Below are positions 44,314-52,818 of a stretch of DNA of 64,000 nucleotides, in pieces. The notes below the pieces were generated by a model. It saw only the letters and a list, made by a program, of their open reading frames with translations, had not been told where the DNA came from and ran no database searches. Source of the DNA: Chitinophagaceae bacterium (GTDB taxonomy: Bacteria > Bacteroidota > Bacteroidia > Chitinophagales > Chitinophagaceae); assembly GCA_023229465.1 (NCBI GenBank), contig JALNZE010000011.1, positions 1-64,000 of the forward strand, read 5' to 3'. The position numbers and the translations under genes are program-made. Positions within the stretch are counted from its first letter, which is position 1, and the number at the start of each line of letters is the position of its first letter.

Positions 44314-45546
44314 ATGGCACAAAAGATTAAAGTGGCCAATCCGGTAGTAGAGCTGGATGGTGATGAGATGACCAGGATCATCTGGAAGTTTATCAAAGAC
44401 AAACTAATCCTTCCTTACCTGGAAGTGGATATCAAATATTACGACCTGGGGATGGAATACCGGGACGAAACCAATGACCAGGTTACTGTTGATGCAGCCA
44501 ATGCTATTAAACAATATGGTGTGGGAATTAAATGTGCCACCATTACGCCTGATGAACAGCGTGTTGAAGAATTTAAGCTGAAACAAATGTGGAAGAGCCC
44601 GAATGGAACTATCCGTAATATCCTGGATGGTACTGTATTTCGTGAGCCGATCGTTTGTGCAAATATACCAAGACTGGTTCCTAACTGGACAGCACCGATC
44701 TGTATTGGACGTCATGCATTTGGCGACCAGTATCGCGCTACTGATTTTGTAACCAAGGGTAAGGGCAAGCTTACCATTAAGTTTGAAGGAGAAGATGGAA
44801 CGTTGCAGGAATATGAAGTGTTTAATTACAAAGGCGATGGTGTAGCCATGGCCATGTATAATACAGATGAAAGTATTCAAGGTTTTGCCAGAAGCTGTTT
44901 CAATACGGCACTGGCCAAAAAATGGCCGTTGTACCTGTCTACCAAGAATACCATTTTGAAAAAATATGATGGCCGCTTCAAAGACATCTTCGAAGAGATT
45001 TATCAAAATGAATTCAAAGCGGCTTATGTTGCTGCCGGCATCACTTACGAACACCGTTTAATTGATGATATGGTGGCCAGCGCGTTGAAATGGAACGGTA
45101 ATTTTGTATGGGCCTGTAAAAATTATGATGGTGATGTACAAAGTGATACCGTGGCGCAGGGCTTTGGATCATTAGGATTAATGACATCTACTTTGATTAC
45201 ACCCGATGGTAAGGTTATGGAAGCCGAAGCCGCGCATGGTACCGTTACACGCCACTATCGCGAACACCAGAAAGGAAGACCAACCTCAACCAATCCGATC
45301 GCGTCTATTTTTGCCTGGACAAGAGGGTTGGATTTCCGCGGTAAATTAGATGGCAACCAGGAACTGATCAATTTTTGTAAGGCATTGGAAACTGTTTGCG
45401 TAGAAACCGTTGAAAGTGGCAAGATGACTAAAGACTTAGCCATTTGTGTGCATGGAAATAAAGTGAATCATGGGGAGCATTATTTATATACGGAAGAATT
45501 CCTGGACGCGTTGGATCAGAATCTGCAACTAAAACTAAAGCGCTGA
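44314..45546 (+). CDS. icd: NADP-dependent isocitrate dehydrogenase (eukaryote-like dimeric type)
   Basis: It oxidises isocitrate to 2-oxoglutarate in the TCA cycle. The start MAQKIKVANPVVELDGDEMT, the KCATITPDEQRVEEF and WKSPNGTIRNILDGTVFREP substrate segments, IDDMVASALKWNGNFVWACK, the metal/NADP region MEAEAAHGTVTRHYREHQKG and the C-terminal MTKDLAICVHG all match the type II family that also occurs in eukaryotes. Its 410 aa agree with that family. A bidirectional terminator follows. Confidence 0.96.
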   Translation: MAQKIKVANPVVELDGDEMTRIIWKFIKDKLILPYLEVDIKYYDLGMEYRDETNDQVTVDAANAIKQYGVGIKCATITPDEQRVEEFKLKQMWKSPNGTIRNILDGTVFREPIVCANIPRLVPNWTAPICIGRHAFGDQYRATDFVTKGKGKLTIKFEGEDGTLQEYEVFNYKGDGVAMAMYNTDESIQGFARSCFNTALAKKWPLYLSTKNTILKKYDGRFKDIFEEIYQNEFKAAYVAAGITYEHRLIDDMVASALKWNGNFVWACKNYDGDVQSDTVAQGFGSLGLMTSTLITPDGKVMEAEAAHGTVTRHYREHQKGRPTSTNPIASIFAWTRGLDFRGKLDGNQELINFCKALETVCVETVESGKMTKDLAICVHGNKVNHGEHYLYTEEFLDALDQNLQLKLKR

Positions 45547-45570
45547 TTTTGATATGATTTCATTGAATAA

Positions 45571-45600
45571 AAAAAATCCCGCAGATGCGGGTTTTTTTTT
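45571..45600. terminator. Bidirectional terminator between icd and phosphatase gene
   Basis: The stem CCCGC/GCGGG (45578-45582 with 45587-45591) is flanked by six A on the left and nine T on the right, so it can work for both convergent genes. Confidence 0.88.
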
Positions 45601-45601
45601 A

Positions 45602-47254
45602 TTATTTAATTACTTCTTCTATCACCTTACCTACAGAGCCGCTTGGCATTTGTATATTAAGTAATGCGGCAAGGGTAGGGGCTATGTCTGTCATATAAGT
45701 TTCCCTGTTTGTTTTTCCTTTTTTAATGCCCCATCCATACCACACCAATGGAATATGCGCATCGTAAGGATACCATTGGCCATGTGTGGTGCCGGTAGCG
45801 CCACCTTCAAAATAGCCGGGTTTCAATATAATCTGAACATCACCGCTTCGTTGGGGGTAGTATCCATTTGCCAGCATTTCACGCAGGGTTTTATTAAGTG
45901 GGGTGGTCATGATAGCAGATGTGGCAAAAGCATTAGCCACTGCATCATTCTTCTTTACATATTGAATAATCCATTCTATAATAGAGTCGCTTTCAATTTT
46001 AGCAGAATCAATCTTTGGGTGATTAAGGTATGCCTGGTAATTGTGCATGCTTACGATGGTATTCTCTATGCCGAATTTTTCTTTCAGTTTGGTATTCATG
46101 TCTCTCATCATACCCGCATCATCCATCAAACCGCCGGGCAGTTTATTTTCTTTCATGAAACCAGGTATATGTGCCACTGCATGGTCGGCAGTTAAAAAAA
46201 CGGTGTATTGATCCTTCCCGATAGTAGTGTCCAGGAAAGAAAATAGTTTTCCTAATTCATCATCAAAGCGAACGTAAGTATCCACTGTTTCCCATGAATT
46301 GGGACCGAATGAATGGCCGATATAATCGGGTGATGAAAAACTAACTGCCAGGAAATCAGTGGCCGTGCCTTTCCCTAATTTTTCAGCCAGTACGGCAGCT
46401 TTAGCCATCTCGATCGTTAACGTATTACCAAAAGGTGTAGAAGCAATTTTGCCATAGTCTTTGCCTGTAAATCTGGAAAGATCATAGGGGAAACCGATGG
46501 CATCTTTACCAAAGGGTTTGCTTTCATAGTCTTTTACATCAGCCGTTGCATATTGTGGATACACATCTTTGGATAGCGAAGTGTTCCATCCAATGGTATA
46601 CAGAGAATCTACCAGTTTCCGGTTATTGAAATGATTAACCCAATCGGGTAACGCGTTCATATAATAGCTGCTGGTAATAAAATTGCCTGATTTGCCTTCA
46701 TACCAATAAGCTGCATTGGCTGAATGCCCGGCTGGTAAAATAGACCCCCGGTCTTTTATGGCAACGCCTATCACTTTGCTCTGAAAGTTATTCGACAGCC
46801 TCAATTCATCACAGATAGAAGTGGTAAGCATATTTCGGGGACTCATTTGTCCCTCTTCCATGGTTGTACCCCCCACACCTTTTACCGTTTTGTCTTCACT
46901 GCAATACACGCTTTTCATCGTTTTATTATCCCACCAGTTATTGCCGGTTATCCCATGAATAGCGGGTACCGATCCTGTGTACACAGCGGTATGCCCGCAG
47001 GCAGTAACAGTAGGCGTATAGGGGATCAGGGTATTGTTACACGTGAATCCATCCCCCATCATTCTTTTAAAACCGCCGGTTGCTTTATACAACGGGTTAA
47101 AGCGGTACAGGTAATCCCAGCGCATCTGGTCTATCATGATACCGACTACTAATTTTGGGCCCTTACTTGCTAAGCGGGCTGGGGTAACTGTTTTTTGGGC
47201 ATTGGCTGCGAGTGCCATTGCCATTACAAGAATTGGTAAAATTGTTTTCTTCAT
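45602..47254 (-). CDS. PafA-like alkaline phosphatase (nucleotide pyrophosphatase/phosphodiesterase superfamily)
   Basis: A secreted enzyme: signal peptide LVMAMALAANA, 550 aa. The metal ligand VVGIMIDQMRWDYL, the nucleophile-region TPTVTACGHTAVYTGSVPAI with the reactive Thr, the Lys-Arg pair in GVAIKDRGSILPAGHS, SSPDYIGHSFGP, FLTADHAVAH and GTTHGQWYPYDAHIP follow the PafA order. PafA is the calcium-independent phosphate-scavenging monoesterase of Bacteroidota. I used the ATG at 47254, four codons inside the longest ORF, because it begins a normal signal peptide (MKKTILPILV). Substrate could also include phosphodiesters. Confidence 0.9.
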   Translation of the reverse strand: MKKTILPILVMAMALAANAQKTVTPARLASKGPKLVVGIMIDQMRWDYLYRFNPLYKATGGFKRMMGDGFTCNNTLIPYTPTVTACGHTAVYTGSVPAIHGITGNNWWDNKTMKSVYCSEDKTVKGVGGTTMEEGQMSPRNMLTTSICDELRLSNNFQSKVIGVAIKDRGSILPAGHSANAAYWYEGKSGNFITSSYYMNALPDWVNHFNNRKLVDSLYTIGWNTSLSKDVYPQYATADVKDYESKPFGKDAIGFPYDLSRFTGKDYGKIASTPFGNTLTIEMAKAAVLAEKLGKGTATDFLAVSFSSPDYIGHSFGPNSWETVDTYVRFDDELGKLFSFLDTTIGKDQYTVFLTADHAVAHIPGFMKENKLPGGLMDDAGMMRDMNTKLKEKFGIENTIVSMHNYQAYLNHPKIDSAKIESDSIIEWIIQYVKKNDAVANAFATSAIMTTPLNKTLREMLANGYYPQRSGDVQIILKPGYFEGGATGTTHGQWYPYDAHIPLVWYGWGIKKGKTNRETYMTDIAPTLAALLNIQMPSGSVGKVIEEVIK

Positions 47255-47407
47255 AGGGCTGATCATTGAGTTTGGCAGGACAATTTTTTTGTAAAAAAGT
47301 ATACAGAAGGTGGTGAAGATACGCTATGATCAATAATTGCGCTTGTCCTTTAGGGGCTAAAAGTTTACCTTCGCCCAGATTTTTTACGAAAATAATCATT
47401 TGATAAT

Positions 47408-48667
47408 ATGGCAGACATCTTTGAAAAGCTAATTAAGAATTCCGGCCCCCTTGGTCAACATCGTGAAAGGGCCCATGGATATTTTGCTTTTCCTAAACTG
47501 GAAGGAGCGATCGGCGCCCGTATGGGTTTCCGCGGTAAGCAGATGGTGGTTTGGAGCCTGAATAATTACCTGGGCCTGGCCAATCACCCGGAAGTGAGAA
47601 AAACTGATGCAGAGGCCGCAGCTAAATTTGGCCTCGCTTTACCGATGGGCGCCCGTATGATGAGTGGAAACAGTGATTATCATGAACAGTTAGAAAAAGA
47701 GTTGGCCGCATTTGAACATAAAGAAGATGCCATACTGATGAACTATGGGTACCAGGGTATTATGAGCGCCATTGACGCCATTTGTAACCGTCATGATATA
47801 ATTGTGTATGACGCGGAAAGTCATGCTTGTATTATAGATGGGTTGCGTTTACATACAGGTCACCGTTATGTGTTCAAACACAATGATATGGCTGATTTTG
47901 ATAAGCAGATGGAACGTGCAACGGCTTTGATCGCGAAACAACAAAGTGGGGGTATACTGGTGATTACGGAAGGGGTGTTTGGAATGGCCGGTGACCAGGG
48001 AAAGTTGAAAGAGATTATCGCGCTGAAAGCTACCTATGATTTTCGTTTACTGGTAGATGATGCACATGGGTTTGGCACACTGGGTAAAACCGGCGCCGGA
48101 GTGGGTGAGGAGCAGGGTTGCCAGGATGGGATTGACCTGTATTTTTCAACTTTTGCCAAATCGATGGCTTCCATTGGGGCATTTATGGCCGGTGAAAAAC
48201 CGATTATTGATTTTATACGGTATAATATCCGCTCACAGATCTTTGCCAAGAGTTTGCCTATGCCAATTGTGATTGGTAACCTGAAACGACTGGAATTGCT
48301 GCAAACCCAGCCGGCGCTGAAAGAAAAATTATGGAACAATGCCTTGAAATTGCAGAAAGGTTTGAAAGAAAGGGGTTTTGATATCGGCAATACCAATACC
48401 ATGGTTACGCCGGTATACATGAAAGGTGGTGTAGAAGAAGCAACCGCGATGGTAATGGACCTGAGAGAGAACTATCATATTTTCTGCTCAATCGTTCTGT
48501 ATCCGGTAATACCCAAAGGGCATATCATTTACCGCTTAATACCTACCGCCGATCATACTGATGCAGACATTGAAGAAACCCTGAAAGCATTTAGTGAAAC
48601 CAAGGCCAAACTGGATGCCGGCGCTTATAAGTCGGAGATGATTCCGGATATGGCGGAGGGGAAGTAG
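47408..48667 (+). CDS. Alpha-oxoamine synthase (serine palmitoyltransferase / cysteate acyltransferase / KBL-like)
   Basis: A PLP-dependent fold-type I enzyme that condenses an acyl thioester with an amino acid. Signature stretches are WSLNNYLGLANHPEV, PMGARMMSGNSDYHEQLEKE, YDAESHACIIDGLRLH, LLVDDAHGFGTLGKTGAG and the cofactor lysine in YFSTFAKSMASIGAF. Its 419 aa match the family. In this phylum such enzymes make sphingolipid bases (serine) or sulfonolipid capnoids (cysteate), while others make glycine-derived aminoketones. Sequence reading alone does not separate these. No neighbour helps. An imperfect -7 box (TACCTTCG) lies at 47366-47373. Confidence 0.88.
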   Translation: MADIFEKLIKNSGPLGQHRERAHGYFAFPKLEGAIGARMGFRGKQMVVWSLNNYLGLANHPEVRKTDAEAAAKFGLALPMGARMMSGNSDYHEQLEKELAAFEHKEDAILMNYGYQGIMSAIDAICNRHDIIVYDAESHACIIDGLRLHTGHRYVFKHNDMADFDKQMERATALIAKQQSGGILVITEGVFGMAGDQGKLKEIIALKATYDFRLLVDDAHGFGTLGKTGAGVGEEQGCQDGIDLYFSTFAKSMASIGAFMAGEKPIIDFIRYNIRSQIFAKSLPMPIVIGNLKRLELLQTQPALKEKLWNNALKLQKGLKERGFDIGNTNTMVTPVYMKGGVEEATAMVMDLRENYHIFCSIVLYPVIPKGHIIYRLIPTADHTDADIEETLKAFSETKAKLDAGAYKSEMIPDMAEGK

Positions 48668-48671
48668 TTTA

Positions 48672-48716
48672 TCTTAGTTTAATGGTTTACCGGAATAGTA
48701 AACCATTAAACTAAGG
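48672..48716. terminator. 18-bp perfect hairpin between convergent genes
   Basis: Bases 48673-48690 pair without mismatch to 48698-48715 around a 7-nt loop. It is one of the longest stems in the window and ends both the oxoamine synthase gene and the DUF2911 gene. Confidence 0.8.
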
Positions 48717-48728
48717 GGGTACCAGCAT

Positions 48729-49571
48729 CTATAAATTCTTAATCAAATCCCCACCCTGTTTCACATAATCATCATTTTTAGCGGCAGTTGCTAATTCAAT
48801 ACATTTTTCCGCACTGGCTTTGGCGCTTACTTTATCGCCCAGGTCTCTCTGAATTTTGGCCTGTAACAGAAACAACCAGTAGGCTTTTCCATTGGCTTCG
48901 GTGGCTTTTGTAATAGCTGTTAAAGCCTTTGGCAGGTCCTTATCCCACTCATAATAAAAATTGGCGGCAGACTGGTAAGCATTTGGATTTACTTTTTCGG
49001 CCGACAATGCTTTTTCTACCTGGGCACGGATCTTGTCTTTTACATTTACACTCATGGGTATGTGAACGGCGGTATTACCCCACATCAGGTGTAACTCACA
49101 GCTTTCAGCCATTACATTTGCGAATTGCATGGTAAAAGTTTCAGTCTCGCTACCCATTTTATGGGCTTTCACTTTAAAGCGGTTCACGTCTTCACTTTCT
49201 TTGTAGCCATCGGTACCCCAATTGCTCAAACCTTTGTTGATAATAATCTCCCAGTAGTCTTTACCCGGGATGGTGTACAAAACATAAGCTCCTGTATCCA
49301 GTAATTTACCACCCATCATCACTTTATCAGTAAATACCAGGCGGGTAGCGGCATTGGCACCTGTACGCCATAATGTTCCGAGGGGGGCAAGGTCGCTGTT
49401 TTCTTTCAGCAGGCTTCTTCCTTTGATACTTGGGCGTGAATACGTTAATTCAATGGAAGCGACACCAAATTCCTGTGTAATTTTTTGATTAGGACTGGGC
49501 GCGGGCATTTTAATTTGTGCAAAGCTTATCAGGCTGCAAAGGGTTGCAGCAAGCATCATGATTTTTTTCAT
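48729..49571 (-). CDS. DUF2911-family exported protein
   Basis: Signal peptide (ATLCSLISFAQ), then a DUF2911 domain with the recognisable ASIELTYSRPSIKGRSLL, APLGTLWRTGANAATRLVF and GAYVLYTIPGKDYWEIIINK blocks. The C-terminal 90 residues (KVNPNAYQSAANFYYEWDKD onward) look like one or two tetratricopeptide-type helices. Total 280 aa. The family is common in Bacteroidota envelopes; its function is not established. Confidence 0.9.
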   Translation of the reverse strand: MKKIMMLAATLCSLISFAQIKMPAPSPNQKITQEFGVASIELTYSRPSIKGRSLLKENSDLAPLGTLWRTGANAATRLVFTDKVMMGGKLLDTGAYVLYTIPGKDYWEIIINKGLSNWGTDGYKESEDVNRFKVKAHKMGSETETFTMQFANVMAESCELHLMWGNTAVHIPMSVNVKDKIRAQVEKALSAEKVNPNAYQSAANFYYEWDKDLPKALTAITKATEANGKAYWLFLLQAKIQRDLGDKVSAKASAEKCIELATAAKNDDYVKQGGDLIKNL

Positions 49572-49950
49572 ATTGGTATTTTTGTTTTAGAGAAACAAAC
49601 CTACTGTTTATTTTTTGTAATTTACGGGTAGATGATAGAGGGCATTTCGCCGGCGGTGGATGGTGGATGACGGATGGCAGCGGGCGGTTGATGCGATACC
49701 TGGCTGTAAATAAGCTGTAAATAACAGGGATAGGTTACGGATGATTAGCAAGCCGGGTGATCCTAAGGGACGGAATAAGCGGATGTATTCGCGAAAGTTT
49801 ATTTAGTACATACAATAATTCTAATGGGTTGATTATCAACAAGGGGAGGAAAAATCCGCAAGTGCCCTGCAAAAGCCCACCTCTTTATTATTTTTTTGCA
49901 ACCCTGCAACGAAACAAAGATTCATAGTGTCAGTACTATAAAATCGATTT
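49572..49950. other. Intergenic region (379 bp) without a convincing gene
   Basis: The left part is G-rich with imperfect GGATG repeats near 49660-49677; around 49706 an 11-bp unit (GCTGTAAATAA) occurs twice in tandem; the right part is AT-rich and leads into the orphan gene at 49951. No ORF with coding character or clear promoter consensus was seen. Confidence 0.5.
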
Positions 49951-50706
49951 ATGAAAAAAATTATTTTATTCACCTTTTTTTCTTTTAATATCAATAAAGG
50001 ATTCTCACAATCAATGCTTAAGGAAATTGAAATTGAACCCTACATACGGTTCGATAAATATCCGCAATTCACCAACCGAATAAATAACATTGCCGTATAT
50101 GATTTACAAATTAAAGGGAATAGTTGGGGGATAAATGGCTCATATAAAATCCCATTAAAAGATAATTGGAGGATAAAAATCGGCGCAGGCTATTACAGAT
50201 ACTCTTTTAGTAAAATAACAAGCATGCATAGAACATTTGGTGAAGGACACCGAAGAATAATTGATTACCCTACAACTCTTGATATAATCTTAGGCACAGA
50301 TAACTATTGGTATAATACTGTCAATATAATGCTTGGGTTGGAGAAGCAGTTTGCTTTAAATAAAAAAATACAAATTTTTACTGGTATAAATTTTAATAAT
50401 CATTTTACCTTTTCACAATATTACCACATGCCGTATGATAATACCTATATTCCTCAGCCTTCATTGCAAATTAAAAATGATTATAAAACATATGACAAGC
50501 GTTATTTTGGATTGTCATCCGAGTTTCATTTCGTGGTTCTAAAAAAAATAAATAAAGTTGCTATTGGGCCATCTATAATAACTCCGGTATTTGATTTGTG
50601 GAGGCAAGACGATATATTTCCCACAGAAATTAGCACTACCAATAGACAAAAATGGTTCGGCGGAATAGGAGTAGGCTTCGTTATTAATTACACACTAAAA
50701 AAATAA
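49951..50706 (+). CDS. AT-rich orphan gene, probable outer-membrane beta-barrel protein (251 aa)
   Basis: An N-terminal signal is likely (IILFTFFSFNINKGFSQS). The rest alternates polar and hydrophobic residues with many aromatic ends (WGINGSYKIPL, WRIKIGAGYYRYSF, YNTVNIMLGLEKQFAL, WFGGIGVGFVINYTLKK), consistent with an eight- to ten-stranded barrel. Base composition is clearly lower in G+C than its neighbours (some lines near 20-35% against about 42% in xerD), and codons are A/T-ending. That pattern can mean recent acquisition or a fast-evolving gene. I know no family. It stands alone between a long spacer and xerD. Confidence 0.6.
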   Translation: MKKIILFTFFSFNINKGFSQSMLKEIEIEPYIRFDKYPQFTNRINNIAVYDLQIKGNSWGINGSYKIPLKDNWRIKIGAGYYRYSFSKITSMHRTFGEGHRRIIDYPTTLDIILGTDNYWYNTVNIMLGLEKQFALNKKIQIFTGINFNNHFTFSQYYHMPYDNTYIPQPSLQIKNDYKTYDKRYFGLSSEFHFVVLKKINKVAIGPSIITPVFDLWRQDDIFPTEISTTNRQKWFGGIGVGFVINYTLKK

Positions 50707-50858
50707 AAGTTATGCAAGCCAAAATTTTATTCTCCGCAGATTCTGTGTTAAATACCAAGTAATTCTAATTAATTATTTTTGTTCTTTAAGCGATAAAAAG
50801 GTAAGCTTCCCCTAAGTTCAGACAGCCCCGAACGTTACAAAGCGCTTGCTTTCGGGTA

Positions 50859-51767
50859 TTACGGTTTAAAAGCCGGATGAAACCTTTGTAAGGTATCCCG
50901 GAGGAAATCTCTGTTCAGGTGTGTGTATATCTCGGTGGTGGTAATACTTTCATGGCCCAGCATTTCCTGTACCGCCCGCAGGTCGGCGCCACCCTCTACC
51001 AGGTGCGTGGCAAAGGAATGACGAAAAGTATGGGGTGAGATATTCTTAGTGATACCGGCTAGTTTGGCCGCCTGCTTTATAATATAAAAGATCATGACCC
51101 TGCTGAGGTTTTTTCCACGGTTATTCAGAAAGAGGATGTCTTCAAAGCCCGGCTGTATGGTTTGATGAACGCGGATATTGTCTTTATATATTTTGATATA
51201 CTTTACCGCATCACGGCCAATGGGTACCAGCCTTTCTTTGTCGCCTTTACCAATAACACGTATAAACCCAACATCAAGATACAGGCCGGATATTTTCAGG
51301 TTCACTACTTCACTAACCCGCAAGCCACAACTATACATGGTTTCCAGAATGGCTTTATTGCGGCCACCATCCGGGGTGCTTTGATCCAGTTGGGCAATCA
51401 CCAGTTCAATTTCCTCAAAACTCAGGGTGTCTGGCAGTTTTCTGCTTGTCTTGGGCGCTTCCAGCAAAGTAGAAGGATCAGTTTGGGTAATCTGCTCTAT
51501 CAAACAATATTTATAAAAACTCCGTATGCCGGATAGGATCCTTGCCTGTGAAGTAGCCGTCATACCCAATCCGTCCACCCATTTTACAAATTGCTGCAGG
51601 TCTGTCAAATCAATCTCAGCAGGCGATTTAAGGGTTTGGCAGATCTGTAAATAGGCTGTCAGCTTCTCTACATCATGCAGGTAAGCTTCCACTGAGTGAT
51701 CACTCAGAGATTTTTCTAAGCGGAGATAAGCTTTGTATCCTTTTTTATAAGCGTCCCACATAGCCAT
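50859..51767 (-). CDS. xerD: Site-specific tyrosine recombinase XerD
   Basis: It resolves chromosome dimers at dif together with a Xer partner and FtsK. An N-terminal SAM-like core-binding domain (SLSDHSVEAYLHDVEKLTAY) precedes the catalytic domain with the full residue set: Arg150 (CGLRVSE), Lys174 (GKGDKE), His246 and Arg249 (HTFRHSFATHL), His272 (LGHESI) and the nucleophile Tyr281 (EIYTHL). Its 302 aa are normal. Nothing mobile surrounds it, so the housekeeping role is favoured. A close -7-like box (TACCTTCA) is on the minus strand at 51790-51783. Confidence 0.95.
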   Translation of the reverse strand: MAMWDAYKKGYKAYLRLEKSLSDHSVEAYLHDVEKLTAYLQICQTLKSPAEIDLTDLQQFVKWVDGLGMTATSQARILSGIRSFYKYCLIEQITQTDPSTLLEAPKTSRKLPDTLSFEEIELVIAQLDQSTPDGGRNKAILETMYSCGLRVSEVVNLKISGLYLDVGFIRVIGKGDKERLVPIGRDAVKYIKIYKDNIRVHQTIQPGFEDILFLNNRGKNLSRVMIFYIIKQAAKLAGITKNISPHTFRHSFATHLVEGGADLRAVQEMLGHESITTTEIYTHLNRDFLRDTLQRFHPAFKP

Positions 51768-51874
51768 TTTGAAATTTGGTTATGAAGGTAAGCTACCCGA
51801 TATTGCAATTTCAAAAAATAAGGACTGCCTTTTGGTGTTTGTGTTCCAAAATCTAAAAATTTTTAATCGATCTA

Positions 51875-52369
51875 ATGCAAGTTAATCTCCGTTCGTTCAA
51901 ACAAAAAGTCCGTTATCACCAGAAAGCATTCAAACGTTATTTAGGAAAAATTGAAAAGAACCCGCCCCGTGGTTTGGATACCATTGCTGCAACTATTGAC
52001 GCTGAAGTATGGAAAGAAATAGATTGTTTAAGTTGTGCGAACTGCTGTAAAAGCATGACGCCCACGTTTACCGGTAAAGACATCAAACGGATAGCCGCTC
52101 ATTTTGAGATAAAACCACAGGAACTCAAAGACAAATGGCTTGCATTTGATAAAAAAGGGGATGACTGGGTAAATGTAAAACAGCCCTGCCAGTTCCTGAA
52201 CATGGAAAATAATATGTGCAGCATCTATGAAGTGCGCCCGGAGGATTGTGCCGGTTTTCCGCACCTGAAGAAAAAGAAAATGGTGGAGTATATACATGTG
52301 CACCGGCAGAATATTGAACATTGCCCGGCAACGTATAGGATGGTGGAGAAGATGATGGAAAGAGTATAG
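51875..52369 (+). CDS. YkgJ-family cysteine-cluster protein
   Basis: Eight conserved-looking Cys in two clusters (CLSCANCC near residue 50 and CQFLNMENNMCSIYEVRPEDC later, then HCP) suggest a zinc or iron-sulfur site, as in the YkgJ/Fe-S-oxidoreductase-like family. The N-terminus is basic and helical (SFKQKVRYHQKAFKRYLGK). Total 164 aa, cytoplasmic. The function of the family is unknown. It converges on the YraN gene, with only 2 nt between the stop codons. Confidence 0.85.
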   Translation: MQVNLRSFKQKVRYHQKAFKRYLGKIEKNPPRGLDTIAATIDAEVWKEIDCLSCANCCKSMTPTFTGKDIKRIAAHFEIKPQELKDKWLAFDKKGDDWVNVKQPCQFLNMENNMCSIYEVRPEDCAGFPHLKKKKMVEYIHVHRQNIEHCPATYRMVEKMMERV

Positions 52370-52371
52370 GT

Positions 52372-52728
52372 TTAAAAGTATACATCATCAATCATTAATA
52401 TTTCTTTGGCTGTTTCATTCACCAATGTTATGGCTATTACATCGAACTGAATATATTTCCATTTGGGATGCTGGTACTGATAATTTTCGGCGGCATTTTT
52501 CAGGTTTTTCATTTTGTCTTTGGTAATGCTTTCTTCCGGGAAACCAAACCGCAGAGAGTACCTTGTTTTTACTTCAATGAAATGAAGGAACTGATCTTTT
52601 GAGGCAATGATATCCACCTCCCAATGATGTTTTCGCCAGTTCCTTTCCAGCAGGGTATACCCATTTTTGGTAAGATAGTCCGCAGCGATATCTTCGCCCT
52701 TTTTGCCGGTAATCAGGTTATTACTCAT
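52372..52728 (-). CDS. YraN/UPF0102-family endonuclease-like protein
   Basis: A 118-aa protein with the restriction-nuclease-like core: GKKGEDIAADYLTKNGYTLL, RNWRKHHWEVDIIA and FLHFIEVKTRYS, i.e. the E...D...ExK arrangement. YraN proteins are widespread; their role, perhaps in DNA processing, is unproven. No signal or membrane segment. Confidence 0.9.
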   Translation of the reverse strand: MSNNLITGKKGEDIAADYLTKNGYTLLERNWRKHHWEVDIIASKDQFLHFIEVKTRYSLRFGFPEESITKDKMKNLKNAAENYQYQHPKWKYIQFDVIAITLVNETAKEILMIDDVYF

Positions 52729-52818
52729 GTATTTGCTAAGCTTACCTTAAAAATAGTAATCTATACAAGATATTTCGGAACTTCACGTTATAGGATAATA
52801 CCCGTAAATAATACCCTA

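Noticed and set aside
44404..45054. Minus-strand frame of about 216 codons inside icd
   Set aside because: Antisense to a highly conserved enzyme, with no motif and no promoter.
50859..51767. Tyrosine recombinase as a sign of an integrative element
   Set aside because: Length, full catalytic set and housekeeping neighbours fit chromosomal XerD. No att-like repeats, excisionase or cargo genes were seen, although the AT-rich gene next door is noted separately.
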